DNA of 13,014 nucleotides from an archaeon (lineage in GTDB: Archaea; Methanobacteriota; Methanobacteria; Methanobacteriales; Methanobacteriaceae): assembly GCA_024409165.1 (NCBI GenBank), contig JAKSUE010000009.1:1-13014 (forward strand). Direction: 5' to 3'. The notes under the pieces were generated by a model that was not told the DNA's origin, ran no database searches, and was given only the letters and a program-made list of their open reading frames with translations. A program made the translations under genes and the position numbers. This document shows, one piece after another, positions 1-6,626 of this stretch. The number at the start of each line of letters is the position of its first letter. Position 1 is the first letter of the stretch.

Positions 1-30
1 TTTTAATTATAATTAATTATTAAAAATTTT

Positions 31-99
31 AAAAAAATAGAATTATTCAGTTTATTATAATTAATAATCAAATTAAAAATTAATTAACTAAACTGAATA
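31..99 (-). terminator. Stem-loop plus T-tract after the first membrane gene
   Basis: An 11-bp inverted repeat (TATTCAGTTTA at 44-54, its exact complement at 89-99) lies 15 bp beyond the stop of the minus-strand gene ending at 115. On the minus strand it is followed closely by a run of seven T (31-37). Archaeal RNA polymerase stops mainly at oligo-T, so the T-run is the stronger evidence. The 34-base loop is long for a classic hairpin, although it is itself A/T-rich and could fold. Confidence 0.5.
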
Positions 100-114
100 T
101 AATGTTTGTTATAT

Positions 115-666
115 TTATCTTCTTGGTTTAAACATATTTACAATGTTTTGACTTACACTACCTGTATCTTCAAGTTTTTTCTTTTTAGGTTTTTCTTTTT
201 TATCTTTAATAGGTTTATTTTTAGTGCTTTCTCCTTTTTTAGCTTCATATTCTGCTCTTGCTTTTGATCTACTTTGATATAAGTATGCTCCAAGAACTGA
301 AATTAATGCACCTAATCCTAAAATGAAGATACATATTCCTATAAGTATTTCATTAAATTGACTTACAGTTGTAACTCCTGCACCAATTGGTCCAAGAGCA
401 CCCATAGTTGCTGCATAAAGTAAAGGTATTGCAGCTATGAATCCTAAAATCGCTGCTTTAAGTTTAGTTTTTGCACGATATCCTATGTATAATGGCCCTA
501 TTGCAGCAAACATTGTGAATAAATCTAATCCTTTATTATAAGCTACAACTGGGAAAAATAGGAATACAACTGCCCCAATAATTAATGATTTTAAATCTAT
601 ATCAGGTAATTTTTTATTTTTTTTAGATTTTGATTTATTAATTTTACCTTTATCTACCTCAACCAT
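115..666 (-). CDS. Small four-helix membrane protein with lysine-rich tails, function unknown
   Basis: I do not recognise a named family in this 183-residue protein. It has a lysine-rich N-terminal tail (residues 1-22) and probable membrane segments near 26-43, 48-64, 69-97 and 107-130. A highly charged C-terminal tail (131-183) carries clustered lysines at 154-164. The positive tails suggest that both ends face the cytoplasm, which fits four helices. The start is well supported: a perfect AGGTGAT ribosome site lies a few bases before the ATG. The next gene upstream on the same strand begins 123 bp away and a TATA-like stretch sits in between, so it may have its own promoter. The glycine/alanine-rich middle resembles small integral membrane proteins common in Methanobacteriales, but no function follows from the sequence. 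Confidence 0.75.
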   Translation of the reverse strand: MVEVDKGKINKSKSKKNKKLPDIDLKSLIIGAVVFLFFPVVAYNKGLDLFTMFAAIGPLYIGYRAKTKLKAAILGFIAAIPLLYAATMGALGPIGAGVTTVSQFNEILIGICIFILGLGALISVLGAYLYQSRSKARAEYEAKKGESTKNKPIKDKKEKPKKKKLEDTGSVSQNIVNMFKPRR

Positions 667-742
667 TTAATCACCTTAATGATGTCTAATTCATTTTAAT
701 TTAATAAATACATGTCTAATTATAATTATATATTTATTTAGT

Positions 743-753
743 TTATATATAAT
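743..753 (-). promoter_or_regulatory. Candidate TATA box for the membrane gene starting at 666
   Basis: The minus strand reads ATTATATATAA here, the best TATA-like sequence upstream of the gene. A start about 22-26 bp downstream would give a leader of roughly 50 bases. A second A/T stretch at 724-735 could serve instead. The high A+T content makes chance matches likely. Confidence 0.3.
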
Positions 754-789
754 TCGGTTTAATTCTTATTTATTGTTAATTTACCATAT

Positions 790-1179
790 TTAATGGCGAT
801 TTTGAGGATTGACATTGTTAGCTATTGCTCCACCAACAGCTCCTGCAAGTCCCATGATTAAAATGTATTTAATTATGTCATAAATAATTGCAAGGATACT
901 TGTAAGTCCAGATATTGTAAATCCCGCAAGACCTCCAAAGATTCCACCGAGGAATGTTGCTCCACTTGTAGCTATAATCACAAAAATGATAGATGCAACA
1001 ATTGTTCCAAATGCTCCTGCAAGAGCTGCATTCCATAATCCTCCCAAAACACCTTCTTTAGCAATATATCCTACAAATAATCCTATTAAGAGTAATCCAA
1101 TAAATTCATAGGAACTAAGACATACTTTTACAATCATACATAAAATGAATCCAATAATAACTGCGCTCCATTTTGCCAT
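790..1179 (-). CDS. Small glycine-rich multi-helix membrane protein (DUF5518-like)
   Basis: This 129-residue protein is almost entirely hydrophobic, with membrane segments near residues 5-20, 25-41, 44-70, 76-97 and 100-122. Glycine/alanine packing motifs occur in the helices (GGLWNAALAGAFG, GGIFGGLAGF, GLAGAVGGAIA). The layout, a short MAKW start and glycine-rich helices alternating with isoleucine-rich ones, resembles the DUF5518 family of small archaeal membrane proteins. That assignment is from memory of the family's look, not from a search. Family function is unknown. An AGGTGA ribosome site precedes the ATG by about five bases. It lies 92 bp downstream of the flavodoxin gene on the same strand and could be co-transcribed with it. 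Confidence 0.75.
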   Translation of the reverse strand: MAKWSAVIIGFILCMIVKVCLSSYEFIGLLLIGLFVGYIAKEGVLGGLWNAALAGAFGTIVASIIFVIIATSGATFLGGIFGGLAGFTISGLTSILAIIYDIIKYILIMGLAGAVGGAIANNVNPQNRH

Positions 1180-1215
1180 TTTTTCACCTTTTTGTATAAG
1201 ATAGTTAATATTAGT

Positions 1216-1276
1216 TATATTATTAAATTGTTTGTATTATTATATATTGATATATTATTAAATTGTTTGTATTATT
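1216..1276. repeat. 26-bp direct repeat spaced 35 bp, overlapping the flavodoxin stop codon
   Basis: The same 26 bases occur at 1216-1241 and 1251-1276 without mismatch, separated by nine A/T bases. The second copy includes the flavodoxin stop codon (1272-1274); the first lies in the gap before the next gene. It looks like a local tandem duplication of the end of the flavodoxin gene. Confidence 0.85.
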
Positions 1277-1730
1277 TTAAAGAATTTGTAAATTCTTTAG
1301 TTTTAATTTCATAATTTGGCATATCTATTTTTGTAAGATATACAGTTTTTAATGGAGTTTTACTCTCTTTTTCCATATTTTCTAAAGTAGATTCCATTCC
1401 ACTACTTCCAGCTGTTGTGAAGAAAGCAACATCATTAAATTTATCTTTATTTTCTCTTAAATAAGTTAATACGGGGCTTGCCATTGTGAATGCCCATACT
1501 GGAGTTCCAATTATTGTTAAATCATAATCAGATGGGTCTTTAGTTGTTTTTTCTAATTTTGGAGTTTTTCCTCTTGAAGATTCAACACCCCCTCTTGCAT
1601 ATCCTATTGGTCCTCCATAGCCTTTTACTGGTTTTATTTCTTCAATATCTGCATTGAGTTCTTCTTTAATTAATTTAGCTACTTTTTCAGTGTTTTGGGT
1701 TCTTGAATAGTAAACTACTAATGTTTTCAT
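1272..1730 (-). CDS. Flavodoxin-family protein
   Basis: A 152-residue single-domain flavodoxin, expected to bind FMN and carry electrons in the cytoplasm. The N-terminal strand and phosphate-binding loop are clear (KTLVVYYSRTQNTEKVA, residues 2-18). The usual glycine of the S/T-x-T-G-N-T loop is replaced by Gln12. The two other FMN loops match the family at about 74-83 (IGTPVWAFTM) and 104-111 (FTTAGSSG). The segment GYGGPIGYARGG (38-48) and the overall form resemble the 'flavodoxin-like fold' proteins of methanogens and clostridia rather than long-chain flavodoxins. The start is supported by AGGTGA at 1735-1740, with a TATA-like box further upstream. Redox partner and FMN occupancy cannot be told from sequence. 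Confidence 0.9.
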   Translation of the reverse strand: MKTLVVYYSRTQNTEKVAKLIKEELNADIEEIKPVKGYGGPIGYARGGVESSRGKTPKLEKTTKDPSDYDLTIIGTPVWAFTMASPVLTYLRENKDKFNDVAFFTTAGSSGMESTLENMEKESKTPLKTVYLTKIDMPNYEIKTKEFTNSLK

Positions 1731-1770
1731 TTTCTCACCTTAATATTAATTATATTTTAATGATTATAAA

Positions 1771-1803
1771 TTTTTATAAGTAATTTTTATAATTAATTAC
1801 TTA
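1771..1803 (-). promoter_or_regulatory. Flavodoxin promoter with an adjoining 9-bp inverted repeat
   Basis: The minus strand carries TTATAAAAA (1771-1779), 42-50 bp before the flavodoxin ATG. This predicts a leader of roughly 20 bases holding the AGGTGA site. A perfect inverted repeat, TAAGTAATT (1777-1785) and AATTACTTA (1795-1803) with a 9-base spacer, begins within the TATA box and extends upstream of it. That position suits an operator that blocks or recruits TBP/TFB, but it could also be a hairpin after the helicase gene ending at 1831. Confidence 0.4.
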
Positions 1804-1830
1804 ATTAATTAAATTGTAATTATTTTTTAT

Positions 1831-4476
1831 TTAATAATAAAATTCTTCATTTAATTTTTCTTTTATTTGGTCTAAAACTGCTTTATGCATTCTTTTTGTG
1901 AATTCTGCTCTGTCATTTTGACTTAGAACATCAAGATAACCTTGAGATACAAGATTAAATGCAAATGGTGTTGGGATTATTGTGTTGATTCTTTTAACTT
2001 CCATTTCACCATCGTAAATCCATTGTAAGACTCTTTTTGCATTTTTAATGTCCATGTAATCTTCTGTTACTTCTCTTCTTGATTCTTTAAGTATTGGGAA
2101 ATTATTGTCCATGTCTTGTATGAATTTAAGTAGGATTTTTCCTCTGACTTGTTGACGACCTACTGTTTTTTCATGACCTTTATAGCGTCTTAGGGTCATA
2201 AGAGATCTTCCCGCACAGTGTCTGAATCTTGTTGCAAGAGTTTCTGTTTTATCTAATGAATGGATTAATACATTTTCAAAGTTTTGAGGAGTTAATTTTT
2301 TAAATGCTTCATAAGCTCCTATTGTTCCATCTGAGCTTAAATAGAATCCATTATCTGTGATTGAGATTGTTATGTTTCTTTTATTTCTTTCAGATGCAAT
2401 ATATGCTATTGCTCTTGCTAAAGCATCATTTACTTTTCTTCCAAATAAACTATGGAAAACAACGAATTTACGTCCTCCAAATCCTGTGTAGTATTCAATA
2501 ACTAATTTTTGTTTACTTGGGATTTGAGCATATTCATATTGTTCTTTGAAGTATTCATAAATAGAGTTTGCAGCATAATCATCAATGTAGAGGTATTCAT
2601 GAAGGAAATTTATTATTTCTTCTTTTGACCTGTTGTATTGGAATTTACTGTCTAATATGTATCTAAATCTTTGAATATCTACTGCAAGTTCAAATGCAAG
2701 TGGGAGCTGCTCTGAATACCATGATGGGATTGTTGGAGGTCCTGATGCTGGAGATACATTAATTGTCATACCTCTACTATAATTATAACGGTAGGTTATA
2801 CCTCCTAAAACAAAACTATCTCCTTTTTTGAGTTTTTCCATAAAGTCTTCTTCAACTTTACCTATTACTTCACCATCACATTTTACAAGAACTGATGAAT
2901 GGTCTGGAATAGTTCCAATATTTGTTGAATATAACATTCTTGCAAGTTTTCCTCTTTTTCCAAAGGTTTTTTCTTTATAATCTATCCAGATTTTAGCATA
3001 AACATATCTTTCTTCAAGTTCAGCCCATTCTCCAGCCATATAACTTAAAACATCTTCATAATCATCTTTATTCAGATCTTTAAAACAGTAACTTTTTCTA
3101 ATTACATCATAAGCATAATCAATATCCCATGGATTTTCAATTGCCATTCCATAGATATGTTGTGAAAGAACATCTAAACAATTTCTCGGGATTCGAATAT
3201 TATCAATTTTACCTTCTTTGGCATTTTTTAAAAGAACAGCACATTCTACAAGTTCATCTCTATCTGTAACAATAATTCTACCTTTTGATTTTTCATGAAG
3301 TTTGTGCCCACTTCTTCCAATTCTTTGTAATGCTCTTGAAACAGACTTTGGAGAATTAATAAGAATTACAAGGTCAACATAACCAATATCTATTCCTAAT
3401 TCAAGAGATGTTGATGAAACAACTGCTTTTAATTTACCTTCTTTTAATTTATTTTCAGCTTTTAATCTCACTTCTTTTGATAAAGAAGAGTGGTGAGCCA
3501 TAATATTATTGTCATTAAAATGCTCTGGATATAACTTTTTAAGGTTATAAACAAATCTTTCAGTTGCACTACGAGTATTTGTAAATATTAATGTTGTTTT
3601 ATGTTTACTTGTAAGTTCATCTACTAAATCATAAGTAGCTACTCTTGTATCTTCACTTTCAGCAATTACAATATCATCTACGGGAGATAAAACTTCTATA
3701 TCAAGTTCTTTAAGGTAGTTAATATCAATTAATTTACAATCACGAAGAGTTCCATATTCATATCCAACTAAAAATTTAGCTACTTCTTCAAGAGGAGAAA
3801 CAGTTGCAGATAATCCTATTCTAACAAATCCTCCAATAAGATGTTGTAATCTCTCAAGAGATAAACTTAAATGTACTCCACGTTTATTTTCAGCTAATGA
3901 ATGAATCTCATCAACAATCACATATTTCACTTTAGATAATTTCTCTCTAAATTTAGGAGCTACAAGTAAAATAGCTAATGTTTCAGGGGTTGTAATCAAA
4001 ATATGTGGAGTTTTCTTAAGCATTTTATTACGTTCATATTGACTTGTATCTCCTGTACGAACAGCTTGACGTATGTCTAATGCTTTTTCATTCTTTTTGA
4101 ATTTACCTCCACAAGATTCCTTATGTTTTTTAGCTATTGCTTCTATCTCTTCAAGAGGTTTCTTAAGATTTTGTTCAATATCATTATCCAATGCCTTAAG
4201 AGGAGATATATAAATACAATAAACCTTATCTTCAAGCTCATTTTTATCTGCAAGTTCTGTAAGTTCATTAATTACAGATAAAAAAGCAGTTAAAGTCTTA
4301 CCAGATCCTGTTGGAGATGAAACTAAAACATTATTTCCTTTATGAATCTCTGGAATAGCTTGTTTTTGAGCAGGAGTAAAATCCTCAAAACTATTCTCAA
4401 ACCATTCTCTAACATATGGATGCAAATTCTTATAAATCTGCTTTTTAGTATATGTTTTAGTTTGTTTAGTAATCAT
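1831..4476 (-). CDS. lhr: Lhr-type ATP-dependent DNA/RNA helicase
   Basis: An 881-residue superfamily 2 helicase, normal length for archaeal Lhr proteins, which unwind nucleic acids with ATP and are linked to DNA repair. The motifs run in order: a Q-motif region (F33-Q38), Walker A SSPTGSGKT (53-61), TPET (163-166), DEIH (189-192), SAT (223-225), SSTSLELGID (354-363) and QRIGRSGH (384-391). Beyond the two RecA domains come the Lhr landmarks IGTIPDH (520-526) and a PSWYSEQLPLAF segment (585-595) matching the family's P-x-W-x-(G)-E motif, with serine in place of glycine. The C-terminal third corresponds to the DEAD_assoc region. No Zn-binding cysteine cluster is visible. No in-frame Met lies between the first and the Walker A, so the start at 4476 holds. 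No clear Shine-Dalgarno precedes it, but a TATA-like box at 4511-4516 predicts a very short leader. Confidence 0.93.
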   Translation of the reverse strand: MITKQTKTYTKKQIYKNLHPYVREWFENSFEDFTPAQKQAIPEIHKGNNVLVSSPTGSGKTLTAFLSVINELTELADKNELEDKVYCIYISPLKALDNDIEQNLKKPLEEIEAIAKKHKESCGGKFKKNEKALDIRQAVRTGDTSQYERNKMLKKTPHILITTPETLAILLVAPKFREKLSKVKYVIVDEIHSLAENKRGVHLSLSLERLQHLIGGFVRIGLSATVSPLEEVAKFLVGYEYGTLRDCKLIDINYLKELDIEVLSPVDDIVIAESEDTRVATYDLVDELTSKHKTTLIFTNTRSATERFVYNLKKLYPEHFNDNNIMAHHSSLSKEVRLKAENKLKEGKLKAVVSSTSLELGIDIGYVDLVILINSPKSVSRALQRIGRSGHKLHEKSKGRIIVTDRDELVECAVLLKNAKEGKIDNIRIPRNCLDVLSQHIYGMAIENPWDIDYAYDVIRKSYCFKDLNKDDYEDVLSYMAGEWAELEERYVYAKIWIDYKEKTFGKRGKLARMLYSTNIGTIPDHSSVLVKCDGEVIGKVEEDFMEKLKKGDSFVLGGITYRYNYSRGMTINVSPASGPPTIPSWYSEQLPLAFELAVDIQRFRYILDSKFQYNRSKEEIINFLHEYLYIDDYAANSIYEYFKEQYEYAQIPSKQKLVIEYYTGFGGRKFVVFHSLFGRKVNDALARAIAYIASERNKRNITISITDNGFYLSSDGTIGAYEAFKKLTPQNFENVLIHSLDKTETLATRFRHCAGRSLMTLRRYKGHEKTVGRQQVRGKILLKFIQDMDNNFPILKESRREVTEDYMDIKNAKRVLQWIYDGEMEVKRINTIIPTPFAFNLVSQGYLDVLSQNDRAEFTKRMHKAVLDQIKEKLNEEFYY

Positions 4477-4510
4477 AGTATCAGTTTTTGTTTTTTGTTG
4501 TTTGGTTTAG

Positions 4511-4516
4511 TTATAT
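4511..4516 (-). promoter_or_regulatory. Candidate TATA box for the Lhr helicase gene
   Basis: The minus strand reads GATATAAC around this site, 35-40 bp before the ATG. Transcription would start about 10 bases ahead of the start codon. No AGGTGA-like site occurs in that space, so initiation would rely on a short leader rather than Shine-Dalgarno pairing. Confidence 0.3.
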
Positions 4517-4580
4517 CAAATAATTTTTAGTAATTTATATTCAGTCTATAAATAATAGTTTAAATAAATATTATACCATT

Positions 4581-4610
4581 AATATAATTTAATATAATTT
4601 AGTATAATTT
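4581..4610. repeat. Three tandem 10-bp AATATAATTT units in a divergent promoter region
   Basis: Two perfect copies of AATATAATTT (4581-4590, 4591-4600) are followed by AGTATAATTT (4601-4610). Each unit contains a TATA-like core. They lie 55-84 bp before the plus-strand HEAT gene, where a box would give a leader of some 30-50 bases, and between it and the divergent helicase gene. Confidence 0.75.
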
Positions 4611-4664
4611 AATTATTACTATTTTATTATTTTTATTATATAATTCAAATTATGGAGGATTTTT

Positions 4665-5507
4665 ATGGTCGGTATAGATGAAGCTATTTCTATGCTTAAA
4701 GATGAAGATGTAAGTGTTAGAAAAGAAGCTCTTAAAAATTTAGAAAATGTTAAAGATGATAGTATTATTGAACCTTTAATTGAAGCTTGTAAAGATGAAA
4801 AAAGTGTTATAAGATTTGCTGCAGCAGATATTTTAGGAGAAATTGGTGATTCTGCTGTTGATAAATTAATTGAAAACTTTGTTAAAGAATCTGGTTCAAA
4901 TAAACGTTTCATTGCTTTTGCTTTAAAAAGAGCAAACAATCCTAAATCTATTGAATATTTTGCAGATGCAGTTGAAGATGAAGATTTTGGTGTTAGAAAA
5001 ATAGCTGTTAGAGCATTAGGAGAACTTAATGCAGCTAGTAAAATTGATATAATTGCAAAAGGTTTAGAAGATGTAGATTGGGGTGTTCGTTCTGAAACTG
5101 TCCAAGCATTAGGTGATTTAGCTACAGAAGAATCCATAGCATTAATCAAAGAAGCAAGACGTAAAGAAAGTGATGATAGATTCAAAAAATCATGTAACAA
5201 AGCTATTAAAAAAGCAGAAAAAATCATGAAAGGTGGAAAAAGAAAAGTAGCTTCCAGAGCTCAACAAATGAGTCAAATTAAAGAAATGGAAGCTGTTGAT
5301 ATTGAAGCAGCTATCAAAGCTTATGAAGTCCACGTAAAAGAAAAATCAGAAAAAGATGCTCCTTACAAACGTTTAGCTATTCTTTATCGTAAACAAAATG
5401 ACTACGATAATGAAATAAGAGTCTTAAAAACAGCTATTGAAGTTTTATCAGAAGCTAAACCTGGAAAAGAAGCATGGTTTGAAAAAAGATTAGATAAAAT
5501 GACTTAA
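4665..5507 (+). CDS. HEAT-repeat protein with C-terminal TPR-like segment
   Basis: A 280-residue soluble, helical-repeat protein, probably a protein-binding scaffold. About six HEAT (PBS-lyase-like) repeats fill residues 4-187. Each has the typical acidic turn then 'VR' and a small-residue helix (DEDVSVRKEALKNL, DEKSVIRFAAADILGEIG, DEDFGVRKIAVRALGEL, DVDWGVRSETVQALGDL). A basic linker (GGKRKVASR, 190-198) separates them from a C-terminal helical part. There, residues 232-262 (APYKRLAILYRKQNDYDNEIRVLKTAIE) look like a tetratricopeptide repeat. The start is fixed by GGAGGAT a few bases before the ATG. It is divergent from the helicase, with 188 bp between. The partner is unknown. HEAT proteins of this kind occur throughout methanogens, including in phycobilin-unrelated roles, so no enzyme activity is implied. 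Confidence 0.85.
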   Translation: MVGIDEAISMLKDEDVSVRKEALKNLENVKDDSIIEPLIEACKDEKSVIRFAAADILGEIGDSAVDKLIENFVKESGSNKRFIAFALKRANNPKSIEYFADAVEDEDFGVRKIAVRALGELNAASKIDIIAKGLEDVDWGVRSETVQALGDLATEESIALIKEARRKESDDRFKKSCNKAIKKAEKIMKGGKRKVASRAQQMSQIKEMEAVDIEAAIKAYEVHVKEKSEKDAPYKRLAILYRKQNDYDNEIRVLKTAIEVLSEAKPGKEAWFEKRLDKMT

Positions 5508-5582
5508 TTTAGTCATTTTTATTTTATTTCTTTTTATTTTATTATTTTTATTAAATTTTTATTTTTTATTTTAATTTTTTTA
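5496..5582 (+). terminator. Stem-loop around the HEAT-gene stop codon, then T-rich tract
   Basis: AAAATGACT (5496-5504) and AGTCATTTT (5511-5519) form a perfect 9-bp stem. The 6-base loop TAATTT contains the TAA stop. It runs directly into TTTTT and a 60-base T-rich tract on the plus strand. This is a good terminator for the plus-strand gene. The minus strand here is A-rich, so it offers nothing to the converging hydrolase gene. Confidence 0.75.
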
Positions 5583-6470
5583 TTATTTTTTAATTTCATA
5601 AAGGTCAGTTCTTCTATTTTTTAAAACTGGAATTTCACTTCTAATTTTAGCTATTTCATCTAAATTAATATCTTGGACAATTATACATTCATCATAATCT
5701 GCTTGAGCTACGACTTCTCCCCAAGGATTTACTATAATTGAATGTCCATATGAATTATAATTTGCATTTTTATTTAGTGCAGGTGCAACACCTATTGTGA
5801 AAACTTGATTATCTAATGCTCTTGATCTAAACAATAATTCCCAATGTGCAGGACCTGTTGTTAAATTAAATGCTCCTGGGAAAATTAATATGTTTGCACC
5901 TTCAAGTGCCATAATTCTTGATTGTTCTATGAATCTAATGTCATAACAAATACCAATACCTATTTTTCCAAAGTTAGATGTATGTATCGTAGTTATTTTT
6001 TCACCAGGACTTAATGTATCTGATTCTTTAAATGTTATTTTACCTTCAACATCAATGTCAAAAAGATGGACTTTTCTGTGTTTTCCTATTAAATTTCCAT
6101 TATTATCAAATAAACATGATGTATTGTAGATTTTTTCATTATTATTCTCATTATTCTCATTATGTTTATTATTTTCACTATTCTTTTTATTTTCATTAAT
6201 TACTTTTTCAGGAATTGAGCCAGCTAAAACATATATGTTTTCTTCTTTAGCTATTTTTGATATTTTGTTTAATGTTTCACTTTTATCTAAAATTTCAGCA
6301 TATTCTATGAATTTTTCATTTTCATATGGGCAGTTGAACATTTCAGGGAGGATAGCTAAATCTGCGTTTTGTTTTTTAGCATCTTTTATCATTTTGATTG
6401 CTTTTTCGATGTTTGCTGTTTTATTATCAATTACTTCCATTTGACAAAGAGCTATTTTCATTGTTTTCAT
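5583..6470 (-). CDS. Carbon-nitrogen hydrolase (Nit/omega-amidase type)
   Basis: A 295-residue member of the nitrilase superfamily, cytoplasmic enzymes that hydrolyse amides using a Glu-Lys-Cys triad. All three are visible: Glu43 (LPEMF), Lys133 (HRKVHLFD) and Cys175 (GICYDIRF). The stretch TTGPAHWELLFRSRALDNQ (204-222) is typical of the Nit2/omega-amidase branch, which removes the amide from alpha-ketoglutaramate or ketosuccinamate. The substrate is inferred from this resemblance only. Residues 92-112 are an Asn/Glu/Lys-rich insertion, with a repetitive DNA sequence, lying before the strand leading to Lys133. Two starts are possible, Met1 (6470) and Met4 (6461). Upstream pairing is imperfect for both (AGGAACCTGAT), so I keep the longer form. 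It converges on the HEAT gene with 75 bp between. Confidence 0.9.
   Translation of the reverse strand: MKTMKIALCQMEVIDNKTANIEKAIKMIKDAKKQNADLAILPEMFNCPYENEKFIEYAEILDKSETLNKISKIAKEENIYVLAGSIPEKVINENKKNSENNKHNENNENNNEKIYNTSCLFDNNGNLIGKHRKVHLFDIDVEGKITFKESDTLSPGEKITTIHTSNFGKIGIGICYDIRFIEQSRIMALEGANILIFPGAFNLTTGPAHWELLFRSRALDNQVFTIGVAPALNKNANYNSYGHSIIVNPWGEVVAQADYDECIIVQDINLDEIAKIRSEIPVLKNRRTDLYEIKK
6141..6158. repeat. Perfect 9-bp tandem repeat inside the hydrolase gene
   Basis: ATTATTCTC occurs at 6141-6149 and again at 6150-6158, followed by a partial ATTAT. On the coding strand this spells repeated Glu-Asn-Asn codons within the Asn-rich insertion. The 9-bp unit keeps the reading frame, so copy number could change without breaking the enzyme. 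Confidence 0.85.
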
Positions 6471-6491
6471 TTTTATCAGGTTCCTAAAATA

Positions 6492-6518
6492 AGTAAAAGT
6501 AGTAAAATTAGTAAAATT
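6492..6518. repeat. Three 9-bp AGTAAAA(T/G)T units before the hydrolase gene
   Basis: AGTAAAAGT (6492-6500) is followed by two perfect AGTAAAATT copies (6501-6509, 6510-6518). On the minus strand these are T-rich (ACTAATTTT). They lie 22-48 bp upstream of the hydrolase start and 109 bp beyond the end of the upstream zinc-ribbon gene. They could act as that gene's terminator tract or sit in the hydrolase leader. Confidence 0.7.
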
Positions 6519-6626
6519 AGTTGTTATTTGTTTTATTTGTTGCTATTGTTATTAAATTATGTCTATAAAAAGAAAATAATAGTTAGAAAATGAATTTCTA
6601 AACTATTTTAATATTTGATTTTATGA

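Noticed and set aside
4619..5227. Open frame of about 200 codons on the minus strand opposite the HEAT gene
   Set aside because: It is Ser/Leu-rich in the way expected from the complement of a Lys/Glu/Asp-rich gene, has no ribosome site, and lies wholly inside a clear repeat protein.
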